From Phycisphaerales bacterium (GTDB lineage: Bacteria; Planctomycetota; Phycisphaerae; Phycisphaerales; UBA1924), in the NCBI GenBank assembly GCA_022843045.1, contig JALHOJ010000032.1, positions 1-42,810 of the forward strand: DNA of 42,810 bases, given 5' to 3'. Shown here piece by piece: positions 15,968-22,569 of this stretch; the first letter of the stretch is position 1, and each line of letters opens with the position of its first letter. The notes under the pieces are model-generated. The model was not told where the DNA came from. It saw only the letters and a program-made list of their open reading frames with translations, and ran no database searches. The translations under genes and the position numbers were made by a program.

Positions 15968-16532
15968 TTTCGTCGAGAGCGTGGTGTGTGATAGCTGCGT
16001 CTTCATGTGCATGGTCACAGGGGACAAGGATCAGCGCGCGCTCTTCGACAGCCAGTTTATGAACGATGCCAAGAACGGCGTCTTGAGTATATACATATCT
16101 GAAGTTACGGTTGCAGAATGCTGCAAATTGACGTATGCAGGTATCGAAGATGGCAAGAGAATTGATGTGTTTTCTAAAGTAGAGGCGTTCTTGGCAAATG
16201 AGTACATGCGAAGACTGCCCGTTACCCCTGACGTTTCTAGATACGCCGCAACATTGATTCGTCTCTACTCTCTTGAAACATGTGATGCCCTTATTGTCGG
16301 AACCGCACTATCACACAAGTCTTTGAAGCTCTTTACCCGCGACACGTCCTCGCTGTGTAAAAAACTCAGAAAGTCTCAGATTGCTCCCGCGTCGCTCAAT
16401 GGTGCGCGTACATCTCAGCCCGTGAAAGCCGGGCCAATGTTTGCTGATGAGAAAGAAACAATTGAGCGTTTGAGTGTACTTGATATCGTTGACTTGAATC
16501 TTGTACAGCCACTTGTTGCCGCAAAGAAATGA
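15960..16532 (+). CDS. PIN-domain ribonuclease-like protein
   Basis: A 190-residue PIN-fold protein, expected to be a Mg/Mn-dependent RNase such as the VapC toxins. The acidic residues are in the expected order: Asp11 (VVCDSCVF), Glu53 (TVAECCKL), Asp109 (TCDALIVGTAL) and Asp128 (LFTRDTSSL). After residue 140 there is an extra tail of about 50 residues not typical of short VapC proteins. It overlaps the upstream unknown gene by 8 bases and the downstream 47-residue gene by ATGA. Composition is AT-rich relative to neighbours. The toxin role is inferred from family and arrangement; no standard VapB-type antitoxin with AbrB or RHH fold is present. Confidence 0.85.
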   Translation: MASFVESVVCDSCVFMCMVTGDKDQRALFDSQFMNDAKNGVLSIYISEVTVAECCKLTYAGIEDGKRIDVFSKVEAFLANEYMRRLPVTPDVSRYAATLIRLYSLETCDALIVGTALSHKSLKLFTRDTSSLCKKLRKSQIAPASLNGARTSQPVKAGPMFADEKETIERLSVLDIVDLNLVQPLVAAKK

Positions 16533-16672
16533 AACAGATAAAGTCGCCACAAACCGAATTGTCGAACTTTCAAAGCGCAATGCGAAAGCTTCTCGCAGTC
16601 AAGCCCACTGACCTAGAGGGCAAGACAGTTCCCAAGTCGCCTGCACCCAAGAAGCACCCCAAAATGTCGTAA
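16529..16672 (+). CDS. 47-residue basic protein, third gene of PIN operon
   Basis: It starts with ATG at 16529 overlapping the PIN stop (ATGA) and ends with TAA at 16670-16672. The product begins MKQIKSPQTELSNFQSAMRK, continues LLAVKPTDLEG and ends in a Lys/Pro-rich tail (KSPAPKKHPKMS). The pattern FxxAMRKLLAVxxxDL resembles short proteins that often accompany toxins or regulatory genes in bacteria, so it may be the antitoxin or an adaptor; this is inference. The stop codon directly abuts the 3' end of the convergent tRNA-Leu-like gene. Confidence 0.65.
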   Translation: MKQIKSPQTELSNFQSAMRKLLAVKPTDLEGKTVPKSPAPKKHPKMS

Positions 16673-16784
16673 TGCCCGAAGCGGGATTCGAACCCGCACT
16701 TCCGAAGAAACCCGCTTTCCTACAGCCCTGGGGAGCCAAGGCTGAGGGAAAGGCGGGTGCGTCTACCAGTTTCGCCATTCGGGC
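16673..16784 (-). tRNA. tRNA-Leu-like gene with about 30-nt hairpin replacing the anticodon loop
   Basis: The body is a good tRNA-Leu: acceptor GCCCGAA pairs perfectly with TTCGGGC. The D-arm GCG..CGC encloses AAACTGGTAGA, the variable arm has a short TTC-TTCG-GAA stem, and the T-arm GCGGG-TTCGAAT-CCCGC is perfect. The anticodon stem CCCGC/GCGGG encloses 37 bases instead of 7. These fold as TTTCC/GGAAA, CAGCC/GGCTG and TTGG/CCAG capped by CTCC, a nearly continuous hairpin. No removal of about 30 bases that keeps a 7-base loop gives a leucine anticodon. It is 112 bases long and lies on the island, convergent with the PIN operon. It may be a decoy, a pseudo-tRNA or an unusual intron-bearing tRNA. 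Confidence 0.7.
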
Positions 16785-17310
16785 GGCGTTCCTTTCTTGG
16801 GCAGTTACGCTCGGACTTTCAGCTTGGTTCGGGCTGCTGAGTCAAACGTTCTGGTGATACAAAGGATTCCTGGGATGTGCTCCCAGAGGCGATTTCAGAG
16901 TCCCCCGAAGGCCTCAGGCCTTCGATCCGCTGATTAAGAGCCTTCCCAATCGCGGCACTGCGTTTCCGGACGCGTGGACGCGTTTTGACGTGCGCGGGCA
17001 ATCGGTGACCTTCCATGCCCTGGATGCACCAGTGCCCCGCTACGGGCGGATGGCGGGCATCGTGAGCATGGATGCACGGGGGAAATGCCAGCTTGGCGGC
17101 CTGTTCAATCGGCCCGCTCGAATCCGTTGTATGCGTTGGCCCGGGTCGCCCCAGAATCCCGACCGCCCAGCCCGGCCCGAAAAAGACTGGTGCGTCGGTC
17201 CGCACAGACGCGACCCGGCGAGGGGGGTAGGGGGTGCCAGACGGGGAATCGACGCCCGTACCGATCCGTTCAGGTCAATTTTCCCACGCCCTCATTTTGA
17301 GAATTGATTA
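16785..17310. other. Right-end island segment, no supported gene
   Basis: In these 526 bases I see only the second diverged repeat copy (16972-17090, similar to 14296-14440). Bases 16900-16928 also include AGGCCTCAGGCCT, a short palindrome. No frame with convincing coding features was found before the integrase tail on the minus strand. Confidence 0.45.
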
Positions 17311-17573
17311 TCATTTGCTCTCGGGTGTAGCGGCTCTCACGATCGCAAGCACACCCACGCGGATAGCCGGGGACAACGTCGGCCACACCGCAGCCAGTTC
17401 CGCCAGCCCGGGATCGGCAATGGCGTCGGAGGCAGGTTTCAGAGTCGAATCGCTGGCAGAATCGCTGGTGGCCGCACCGCCAGTTCCGTAAGTGCCTGCC
17501 AAATCAGGCGCTTGCGCGCCATGTCGTCCGCCTTCCAAGCTGAATGTTGCGGGTTCAAATCCCGTCTTCCGCT
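17311..17573 (-). pseudogene. Detached C-terminal segment of the island integrase, adjoining attR
   Basis: On the minus strand the attR core is in the same frame as in int: core codons ..SLEG at 6108-6100 correspond to 17538-17530. Instead of the stop met at attL, the frame continues from 17529 for 72 codons to TGA at 17311. The tail has a Ser/Ala/Asp linker, then ADPGLAELAAVWPTLSPAIR and VGVLAIVRAATPESK, an amphipathic helical end. In the excised circle the core is single, so int would run straight into this segment. In the integrated state it has no ATG and is probably untranslated. Confidence 0.8.
17530..17573 (+). repeat. attR core, 44-bp direct repeat
   Basis: An exact copy of 6100-6143. 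It is the original chromosomal 3' half of tRNA-Gly, left behind at the right boundary. The stop codon of glycerate kinase (17555-17557) lies inside it, so before integration the tRNA and the kinase gene overlapped tail to tail. Confidence 0.95.
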
Positions 17574-19003
17574 TTGTCGCCTCCTTCGAGGCGCAGGCGT
17601 GCGGGGGTCCAGAGCATGGCGACGACGTGGTTGAGGTTGGTCCCGGTGGGGCCGGACTTGATGTGGGCGTGTGCGACGCTCAGAGGCTCAAACGTGTTGT
17701 GGGCCTTGAGCGCTGCGGGTACGTTGACGCCCGCTTGGGACAGCGCGTCGAGTGTCGCTCGATCCACGATCGCACCAGCAGCGTCGGTCGGGCCGTCGAT
17801 GCCATCGGTTGAATAGGCGAGCACAGCGAAGTCGCCTTCGCCCGGATGGGGTGCGGGCGGATCGCCGAGTTGCTGCTCCAATGCGCCCAGTTGTGCGTGG
17901 GCCATCGCTTGCGTGTCGAAGAAGTGGATGGCGGTGAGCGCGAGCTCCTGGCTTGGCCCGCCCTTGCCCGCCGCATCGCCAACATTGACCGTCCATTCGC
18001 CGCCCACAAGAAAAGCGAACGGGCGCGCGAAGCTCGCGCGTGTCGCGCGATCGAGGCGGGCTTGGGCTTCGCGCCAGAGCAAGTCCACAGCGTCGATCGC
18101 CACGAGCCGGGCCTCGCCCTCGCGGGTTGAGGGGCGTTGACCGGTCAGGCCCAACACATCCAGGCCTCGTGCGCCCGCGGCGGCGGCCATCGCCCGCAGC
18201 ACACCGGCGTTGCCAGCGATCACGCGGTAGTCAACGGGCTTGCCCAGTTCCGCGTGCGTCTTGGGCGTCTCCGCATCGGCCGCAAGAATCGCGTCGCGGA
18301 GCAAGCGGGTCGCGCCGGGGCTCGCGTGCAGCAGATTGTGCTTGGCGAGCACGTCAAGAGCGTCCTGATTCGTGCTGGGATCGGGCGAGAACGGACCGCT
18401 GGAAATCGTCGCGGGGTTGTCGCCTATCACGTCGCTGATCGCGAGGACGACGATGGCGTGGGCGCTGCAACGTTGGGCCATGCGCCCGCCCTTGAGACGA
18501 TCCAGATGCTTGCGCACGGCGTTGAGTTCGTGGATCGTCGCACCGGCACGCTGCAGGGCGTTGGTCAGGGTGACAATGTCGTCGAGTGTGACGCCCGCAA
18601 CCGGCGCGCACAACTGCGCGCTCGCTCCGCCCGAGAGCAGGACGATCAACGCGTGATCTGCGGGCCGGGAAGCAAGCCACGCTTCGCACGCGTCCGCCGC
18701 GAGGCAGTTGCGGGGTGTGGGGAGCGGATGATCGACTGCGAACGAATGCCCTGCGAGTTGGCGGAGGTCCTCGGTGAGCAGTTGCTCGGTGCCGGCAACA
18801 AAGACATCGCGCGGGGGAGGCCATTGTGCATGGCTCGCGGCAAGGCGGGCCGCGTGGAGCATCGTGGTCGCGGCTTTGCCGATCGCGAGAATTGAGATGG
18901 GACCAACATCGCGCGGCCACGCGGCACCAGTCGCGGCGGCGGGGTCGGCGGCGCGTCGGGCGACCTGAAGCAGTTGTTCGAGGATGGCGCGGGGGGATGG
19001 CAT
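17555..19003 (-). CDS. Glycerate 2-kinase (DUF4147/MOFRL family)
   Basis: It phosphorylates D-glycerate, feeding glyoxylate, serine or sugar-acid carbon into glycolysis. The 482-residue product has the N-terminal DUF4147 signatures ISILAIGKAATTML, FAVDHPLPTPRN and LIVLLSGGASAQLCAP, plus LNAVRKHLDRLKGGRMA and AISDVIGDNPATISSGPFSPDP. The C-terminal MOFRL part has FLVGGEWTVNVG, GKGGPSQELAL, YSTDGIDGPTDAAGAIVD and HIKSGPTGTNLNHV. The last five residues (AEDGI) and the stop are encoded by the attR/tRNA core. Start ATG at 19003. The flanking repeat region 19041-19250 separates it from the aminotransferase upstream. Confidence 0.92.
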   Translation of the reverse strand: MPSPRAILEQLLQVARRAADPAAATGAAWPRDVGPISILAIGKAATTMLHAARLAASHAQWPPPRDVFVAGTEQLLTEDLRQLAGHSFAVDHPLPTPRNCLAADACEAWLASRPADHALIVLLSGGASAQLCAPVAGVTLDDIVTLTNALQRAGATIHELNAVRKHLDRLKGGRMAQRCSAHAIVVLAISDVIGDNPATISSGPFSPDPSTNQDALDVLAKHNLLHASPGATRLLRDAILAADAETPKTHAELGKPVDYRVIAGNAGVLRAMAAAAGARGLDVLGLTGQRPSTREGEARLVAIDAVDLLWREAQARLDRATRASFARPFAFLVGGEWTVNVGDAAGKGGPSQELALTAIHFFDTQAMAHAQLGALEQQLGDPPAPHPGEGDFAVLAYSTDGIDGPTDAAGAIVDRATLDALSQAGVNVPAALKAHNTFEPLSVAHAHIKSGPTGTNLNHVVAMLWTPARLRLEGGDKAEDGI

Positions 19004-19040
19004 GATCGGTGCGCGGTCGAGATCGCGGCAGAAGAGTAAC

Positions 19041-19250
19041 GGACCGCGGAGAGCGCGGAGAGAGGACAGAGAAGAAGAGTGGCCGCGGATTTGCGCGGAT
19101 TCGCGCGGATCGAGGCAAAGGCACTTTCCTGATTCGCGGCAATCCGCGAAAATCCGAGGCCCCTCTTCCTCTCCGTGTTCTCAGTGAACTCCGTGGTGAA
19201 TTCGAGAGTCTTTGGTGTGCGACGCTTCCTGACGGGCGCGTTTCGTGGGC
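19041..19250. repeat. Dispersed repeat, GTGGCCGCGGATTTGCGCGG family plus CGACGCTTCCTGACGG unit
   Basis: This imperfect inverted repeat has CCGCGGAGAGCGCGGAG on the left and CTCCGTGTTCTCAGTG..CTCCGTGG on the right. Its centre contains GTGGCCGCGGATTTGCGCGG. The same arrangement recurs at 23638-23810. At its right end (19221-19250) is a GCGACGCTTCCTGACGG..CGCGTTTCGT unit that also recurs near 23580, 23838, 38343 and 38425. It is non-coding and resembles small hairpin-forming dispersed repeats. Confidence 0.7.
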
Positions 19251-19268
19251 GAGCACAAAGCGCACAAG

Positions 19269-20501
19269 TCAGCGCAGTTTGGCGAGGCGTGATGCAGCTT
19301 CCTGCATCGTCGCTTCCTTCTTGCAGAATGCGAATCGCACCAGCGAATGCCCGTGGCTCTTGTTGTGGTAGAAGACGCTGGGCGGGATCGCCGCGACGCC
19401 GACTTCGCGGACGAGGTACTCGGCGAAGGCACGATCGTTGGGTTGTCCATCGCGCAAGAGGCCCAGGCGCTTGCTCACGCCAGCGTGGTCGGCCATCAGG
19501 AAGTACGTGCTGTCGGAGCGAAAGACGGTGAGGCCCGCATCCTGCAACGCTCGTGCGAGCGTGTCGCGGTTGCGGGTGAACAGCTCGCGCAGGCTCGCGG
19601 TGTACGTACCTGGGTTGAGCAGCATGGCCGCCGCGCCGTGTTGCAATGGGGTTGCGCCGCTGAAGGTGTTGAACTGGTGCGCGGCACGCACGGCCGCAGT
19701 CAGGCTGGGCGGCGCGATGCTCCAGCCGACTTTCCAACCGGTCAGCGAGAAACTCTTGCCCAGGCTGCTGAGCGTGATCGTGCGTTCGCGCATGCCGGGC
19801 AGTGTCGCAATCGAGATGTGGGGCAGGCTCGGGTCGTAGGTAAGGTGCTCGTACACCTCGTCGCTGATGCAGGTGACGTTGTGCTGGATGCACAGGCTGG
19901 CGATGAATTCGAGTTCGGCTCGCGTGTAGACCTTGCCCGTGGGGTTGTGGGGCGTGTTGAGCAGGATCGCCTTGGTGCGCGGGCTGAAGGCGGCGCGGAG
20001 TTCGCTTTCGTCAAACGTGAAGGCCCCGCCGGGCGTGCGCGGGGCGTGCAGCGTGACGTACCGAGGCGTGGCTCCGGCGAACGCTGCGCCGGCGGCGTAA
20101 AAGTCAAAGAACGGCTCAAAGATGATGATCTCATCGCCCGGATTGAGCAATCCCGTGTAGCAGCAGATGATGGCTTCGGAGCAGCCGCAGGTGACGGTGA
20201 CTTCGGCGTCGGGGTCGATGGCAAAGTTGCCCTGGCGCTGCCACGCGGCGGCAATCGCCTGACGCAGCGGCGGTACGCCCGTCATCGGCGCGTACTGAGC
20301 GTGCCCCGCCTGAATCGCGGCGATCGCGGCCTGCTTGGCAAGGTCGGGGCCATCAAAGTCAGGAAAGCCCTGCGACAGATTCACGGCACCGTGTTTTGTG
20401 GCGAGTGCGGTGTACTCGGCGAAGATGGACTGTCCGAAAGGCTGAAAACGCTCGGCGACAAGGGACATGGGCGACGGTAGACCCCGATCAGTCTGCGTCA
20501 T
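19269..20501 (-). CDS. PLP-dependent class I/II aminotransferase
   Basis: A fold-type I aminotransferase of 410 residues, closest by motif to methionine/kynurenine-type (YbdL, KAT) enzymes. Visible motifs are AVNLSQGFPDFDGP at the N-terminus, YAPMTGVPPLRQAIA, TVTCGCSEAIICC for phosphate contact, NTPHNPTGKVYT and CISDEVYEHLTYD for the cofactor Asp and Tyr. The Schiff-base lysine is in LSSLGKSFSLTGWKVGW, and a C-terminal arginine is in SLVRFAFCKKE. The ATG at 20501 gives 11 residues more than the next candidate at 20468. The upstream small membrane gene overlaps its start by 14 bases, so they are probably co-transcribed. Substrate specificity cannot be assigned. Confidence 0.92.
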   Translation of the reverse strand: MTQTDRGLPSPMSLVAERFQPFGQSIFAEYTALATKHGAVNLSQGFPDFDGPDLAKQAAIAAIQAGHAQYAPMTGVPPLRQAIAAAWQRQGNFAIDPDAEVTVTCGCSEAIICCYTGLLNPGDEIIIFEPFFDFYAAGAAFAGATPRYVTLHAPRTPGGAFTFDESELRAAFSPRTKAILLNTPHNPTGKVYTRAELEFIASLCIQHNVTCISDEVYEHLTYDPSLPHISIATLPGMRERTITLSSLGKSFSLTGWKVGWSIAPPSLTAAVRAAHQFNTFSGATPLQHGAAAMLLNPGTYTASLRELFTRNRDTLARALQDAGLTVFRSDSTYFLMADHAGVSKRLGLLRDGQPNDRAFAEYLVREVGVAAIPPSVFYHNKSHGHSLVRFAFCKKEATMQEAASRLAKLR

Positions 20502-20733
20502 CGCACGAAACAGGCGTGGAGCGGCTTGGCGACTTCTCCTCGCGCTCTCGCGCCATCAGTCGCCGCACCCACCATTCATCGAAAGCGACGTAACCCACCA
20601 CCAACACCGCCCACACGCCCACGCCACCTGCAACCCCCGCGAGTACAGGAAACGCATGCTTCGCGGCGATGCTCGCACCGACGACGGGCAGACCGATGAG
20701 CAAGAGGATGGCCATGCCACACCCGGACGTCAT
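20488..20733 (-). CDS. Small membrane protein of unknown function
   Basis: An 81-residue protein (or 75 from ATG 20715) with two predicted membrane helices, MAILLLIGLPVVGASIAA and FPVLAGVAGGVGVWAVLVVG. A charged cytoplasmic tail follows (RRLMAREREEKS). It ends 14 bases inside the aminotransferase gene on the same strand. No family is recognised. Confidence 0.6.
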   Translation of the reverse strand: MTSGCGMAILLLIGLPVVGASIAAKHAFPVLAGVAGGVGVWAVLVVGYVAFDEWWVRRLMAREREEKSPSRSTPVSCDDAD

Positions 20734-20866
20734 CTACCGAGCGTAAACCTCACACGCGGTCTTGACTTTTGTCGTATGCTGTGCGTTCAGGTCGATGAGG
20801 TCCGATTCGGGGGCTTGTTGCACAATTCGCGAGAAACCGCCCCCGACCCCCGCCCAGAGAACCAGC

Positions 20867-22498
20867 ATGGCCACACCTCCCCCCCCTGGCGTTCCCTCCA
20901 CAGTTCCCGAAGCCGTCAAGAACGGCCCAACCTTCCTGGGGCACCCACGCGGGCTCTTCCTGCTGTTCTTGGTGGAGATGTGGGAGCGGTTCAGCTATTA
21001 CGGGATGCGGGCGCTGTTGGTGCTGTATCTCGTGCGGGCGGTCACGGGTGACGAGACCGGGTTCAACCCGGGGCGTGGCTGGAACGAGGCTCAGGCGTAC
21101 ACGCTGTACGGGTGGTACACGGGGCTGGCGTACCTCTTCCCGATCTTCGGCGGCATCATCGCGGACAAACTGATCGGCACGCATCGCTCGATGCTGGTGG
21201 GCGGCGTGCTCATCACCATTGGGCACATCATTCTGGGCGTGTCTGGCTTTGGTGCCCTTGCGAACAACGCCGCGGGCATGTCGCTCTTTATCGCTGGGCT
21301 TGCCGTGATCGTGCTGGGCACGGGCCACTTCAAGCCCACCGTCAGCGTGATGGTCGGCCAGCTCTATGAACAGAAGGACCCCCGCCGCGACGGCGCGTTC
21401 ACCATCTTCTACATGGGCATCAACCTCGGCGCGTTCCTCTGTGCCTTCGTCTGCGGCACGCTGGGCGAGAAGGTTGGCTGGCACTGGGGCTTTGGATCTG
21501 CCGCGGTCGGCATGATTCTGGGCCTGCTGCTCTACATGTGGGGCAAGCCCCGCTTCCTGCCCGGCATTGGCGAGCAACCCGCGACCACCAGCCCCGCCAA
21601 GGCCACCAGCATCGGCTGGATGTGCCTGCTGGTGGCGCTGGGACTCTCGGCTCTCGTGGGCTTCGCGTATTCCGCGGGCGTCTTCGGCAAGATCGGCGAG
21701 GGCATCGCAAGCCTCCAGAAGAACCCCGCGTTGGGCTGGACGATTGTCGGCGCGATGATCGCGGCGATTCTCGGATGGGTGGTGTGGTTCCTCTCCAAGA
21801 ACCGCCCGGAAGACCGCGGCCCGGTGCTCAGCATCTTCATATTCATGTTCTTCAACGCGTTCTTCTGGATCGCGTTTGAGCAGGCGGGCGGGTCGATCAA
21901 CGTGTTCACCGAGCAGAGCACGGAGCGGCACATCGCCGGACCCGACAGCTATGAGGTCCCCGCGACGTGGTTCCAATCGGTCAATCCGTTCGTGATCTTC
22001 GTGATGGCACCGGTCTTCGCGTGGATATGGACCAGACTTGGCAAGCGCAACATGAACCCCAGCCAGCCTGTGAAGATCGCGCTGGGCCTGATCTTCCTGG
22101 GCCTGGGCTTCCTGTTCATGACCTGGGCTGGCGTGCAGGCCAAGGACGGCGCGAAGGCGGCGATGTGGCTGGTGTTCATGACCTACTTCTGGCACACGAT
22201 TGGCGAGTTGTGCCTCTCGCCCACCGGCCTGTCGTACGTCACCAAGACCGCACCCGTGAAGTTCGTCAGCTTGCTCATGGGCATCTGGTTCGTCAGCAGC
22301 TTCATCGCAAACCTCGGCGGCGGCCTGATCGGCGCGCAAGTCGAGAACATCGAAACCGGCAAGCTCAAGCTGCCGTGGGACTTTGGCGGGCGGGCTGACT
22401 TCTTCTTCCTGTTCGTGGTCAGCAGCATTGGCGCTGGCGTCGTGATCCTCGTCCTCACGCCCTTGATCAAGAAGCTGATGAGGCCGGGCGTGGAGTAA
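20867..22498 (+). CDS. POT/PTR family proton-coupled oligopeptide transporter
   Basis: A 543-residue inner-membrane MFS carrier that imports di- and tripeptides with protons. The family signatures are LFLVEMWERFSYYGMRALL (the E..ERFxYYG motif of helix 1), LFPIFGGIIADKLIGTHRSM and the PTR2 signature FTIFYMGINLGAFLCAFVCG. At least 12 hydrophobic helices are visible. ATG 20867 is chosen because the sequence before it is not membrane-like. It is followed 32 bases after the stop by a strong terminator and appears to be a single-gene unit. Confidence 0.93.
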   Translation: MATPPPPGVPSTVPEAVKNGPTFLGHPRGLFLLFLVEMWERFSYYGMRALLVLYLVRAVTGDETGFNPGRGWNEAQAYTLYGWYTGLAYLFPIFGGIIADKLIGTHRSMLVGGVLITIGHIILGVSGFGALANNAAGMSLFIAGLAVIVLGTGHFKPTVSVMVGQLYEQKDPRRDGAFTIFYMGINLGAFLCAFVCGTLGEKVGWHWGFGSAAVGMILGLLLYMWGKPRFLPGIGEQPATTSPAKATSIGWMCLLVALGLSALVGFAYSAGVFGKIGEGIASLQKNPALGWTIVGAMIAAILGWVVWFLSKNRPEDRGPVLSIFIFMFFNAFFWIAFEQAGGSINVFTEQSTERHIAGPDSYEVPATWFQSVNPFVIFVMAPVFAWIWTRLGKRNMNPSQPVKIALGLIFLGLGFLFMTWAGVQAKDGAKAAMWLVFMTYFWHTIGELCLSPTGLSYVTKTAPVKFVSLLMGIWFVSSFIANLGGGLIGAQVENIETGKLKLPWDFGGRADFFFLFVVSSIGAGVVILVLTPLIKKLMRPGVE

Positions 22499-22529
22499 GG
22501 CTCGCGTCGCGACCAAGACAAGCACTCGC

Positions 22530-22558
22530 AACCCCTTCCGATCTCGGGAGGGGTTTTT
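22530..22558 (+). terminator. Rho-independent terminator after the POT transporter
   Basis: AACCCCTTCC pairs with GGGAGGGGTT across a 6-base loop (10 bp with one G-U), followed by a run of T. It is positioned 32 bases after the transporter stop. Confidence 0.85.
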
Positions 22559-22569
22559 CGTTGTGCGGT

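Larger units (their letters stand above)
6100..17573. mobile_element. Integrated genomic island at tRNA-Gly (satellite-like integrative element)
   Basis: The segment is bounded by perfect 44-bp direct repeats of the tRNA-Gly 3' half, with a tyrosine integrase next to the left copy. It encodes integrase, an XRE regulator, primase-helicase, two small HTH_17/AlpA-like proteins and a coiled-coil protein in one minus-strand operon. A cargo arm follows with secreted proteins, a decayed transposase, a PIN operon and a tRNA-Leu-like gene. No relaxase, type IV secretion, capsid or terminase genes are seen. Integrase plus AlpA-like plus primase resembles P4- or PICI-type phage satellites; that label is inference. 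The element is about 11.47 kb including both repeats. Confidence 0.9.

Noticed and set aside
16673-16784. Group I intron in tRNA-Leu as in cyanobacteria
   Set aside because: The insert is about 30 bases; group I introns need roughly 200 or more and a conserved catalytic core, which is absent.
17555-17573. A second tRNA-Gly gene at 17530
   Set aside because: Only the 3' half is present with no 5' acceptor or D-arm; it is the attR remnant.
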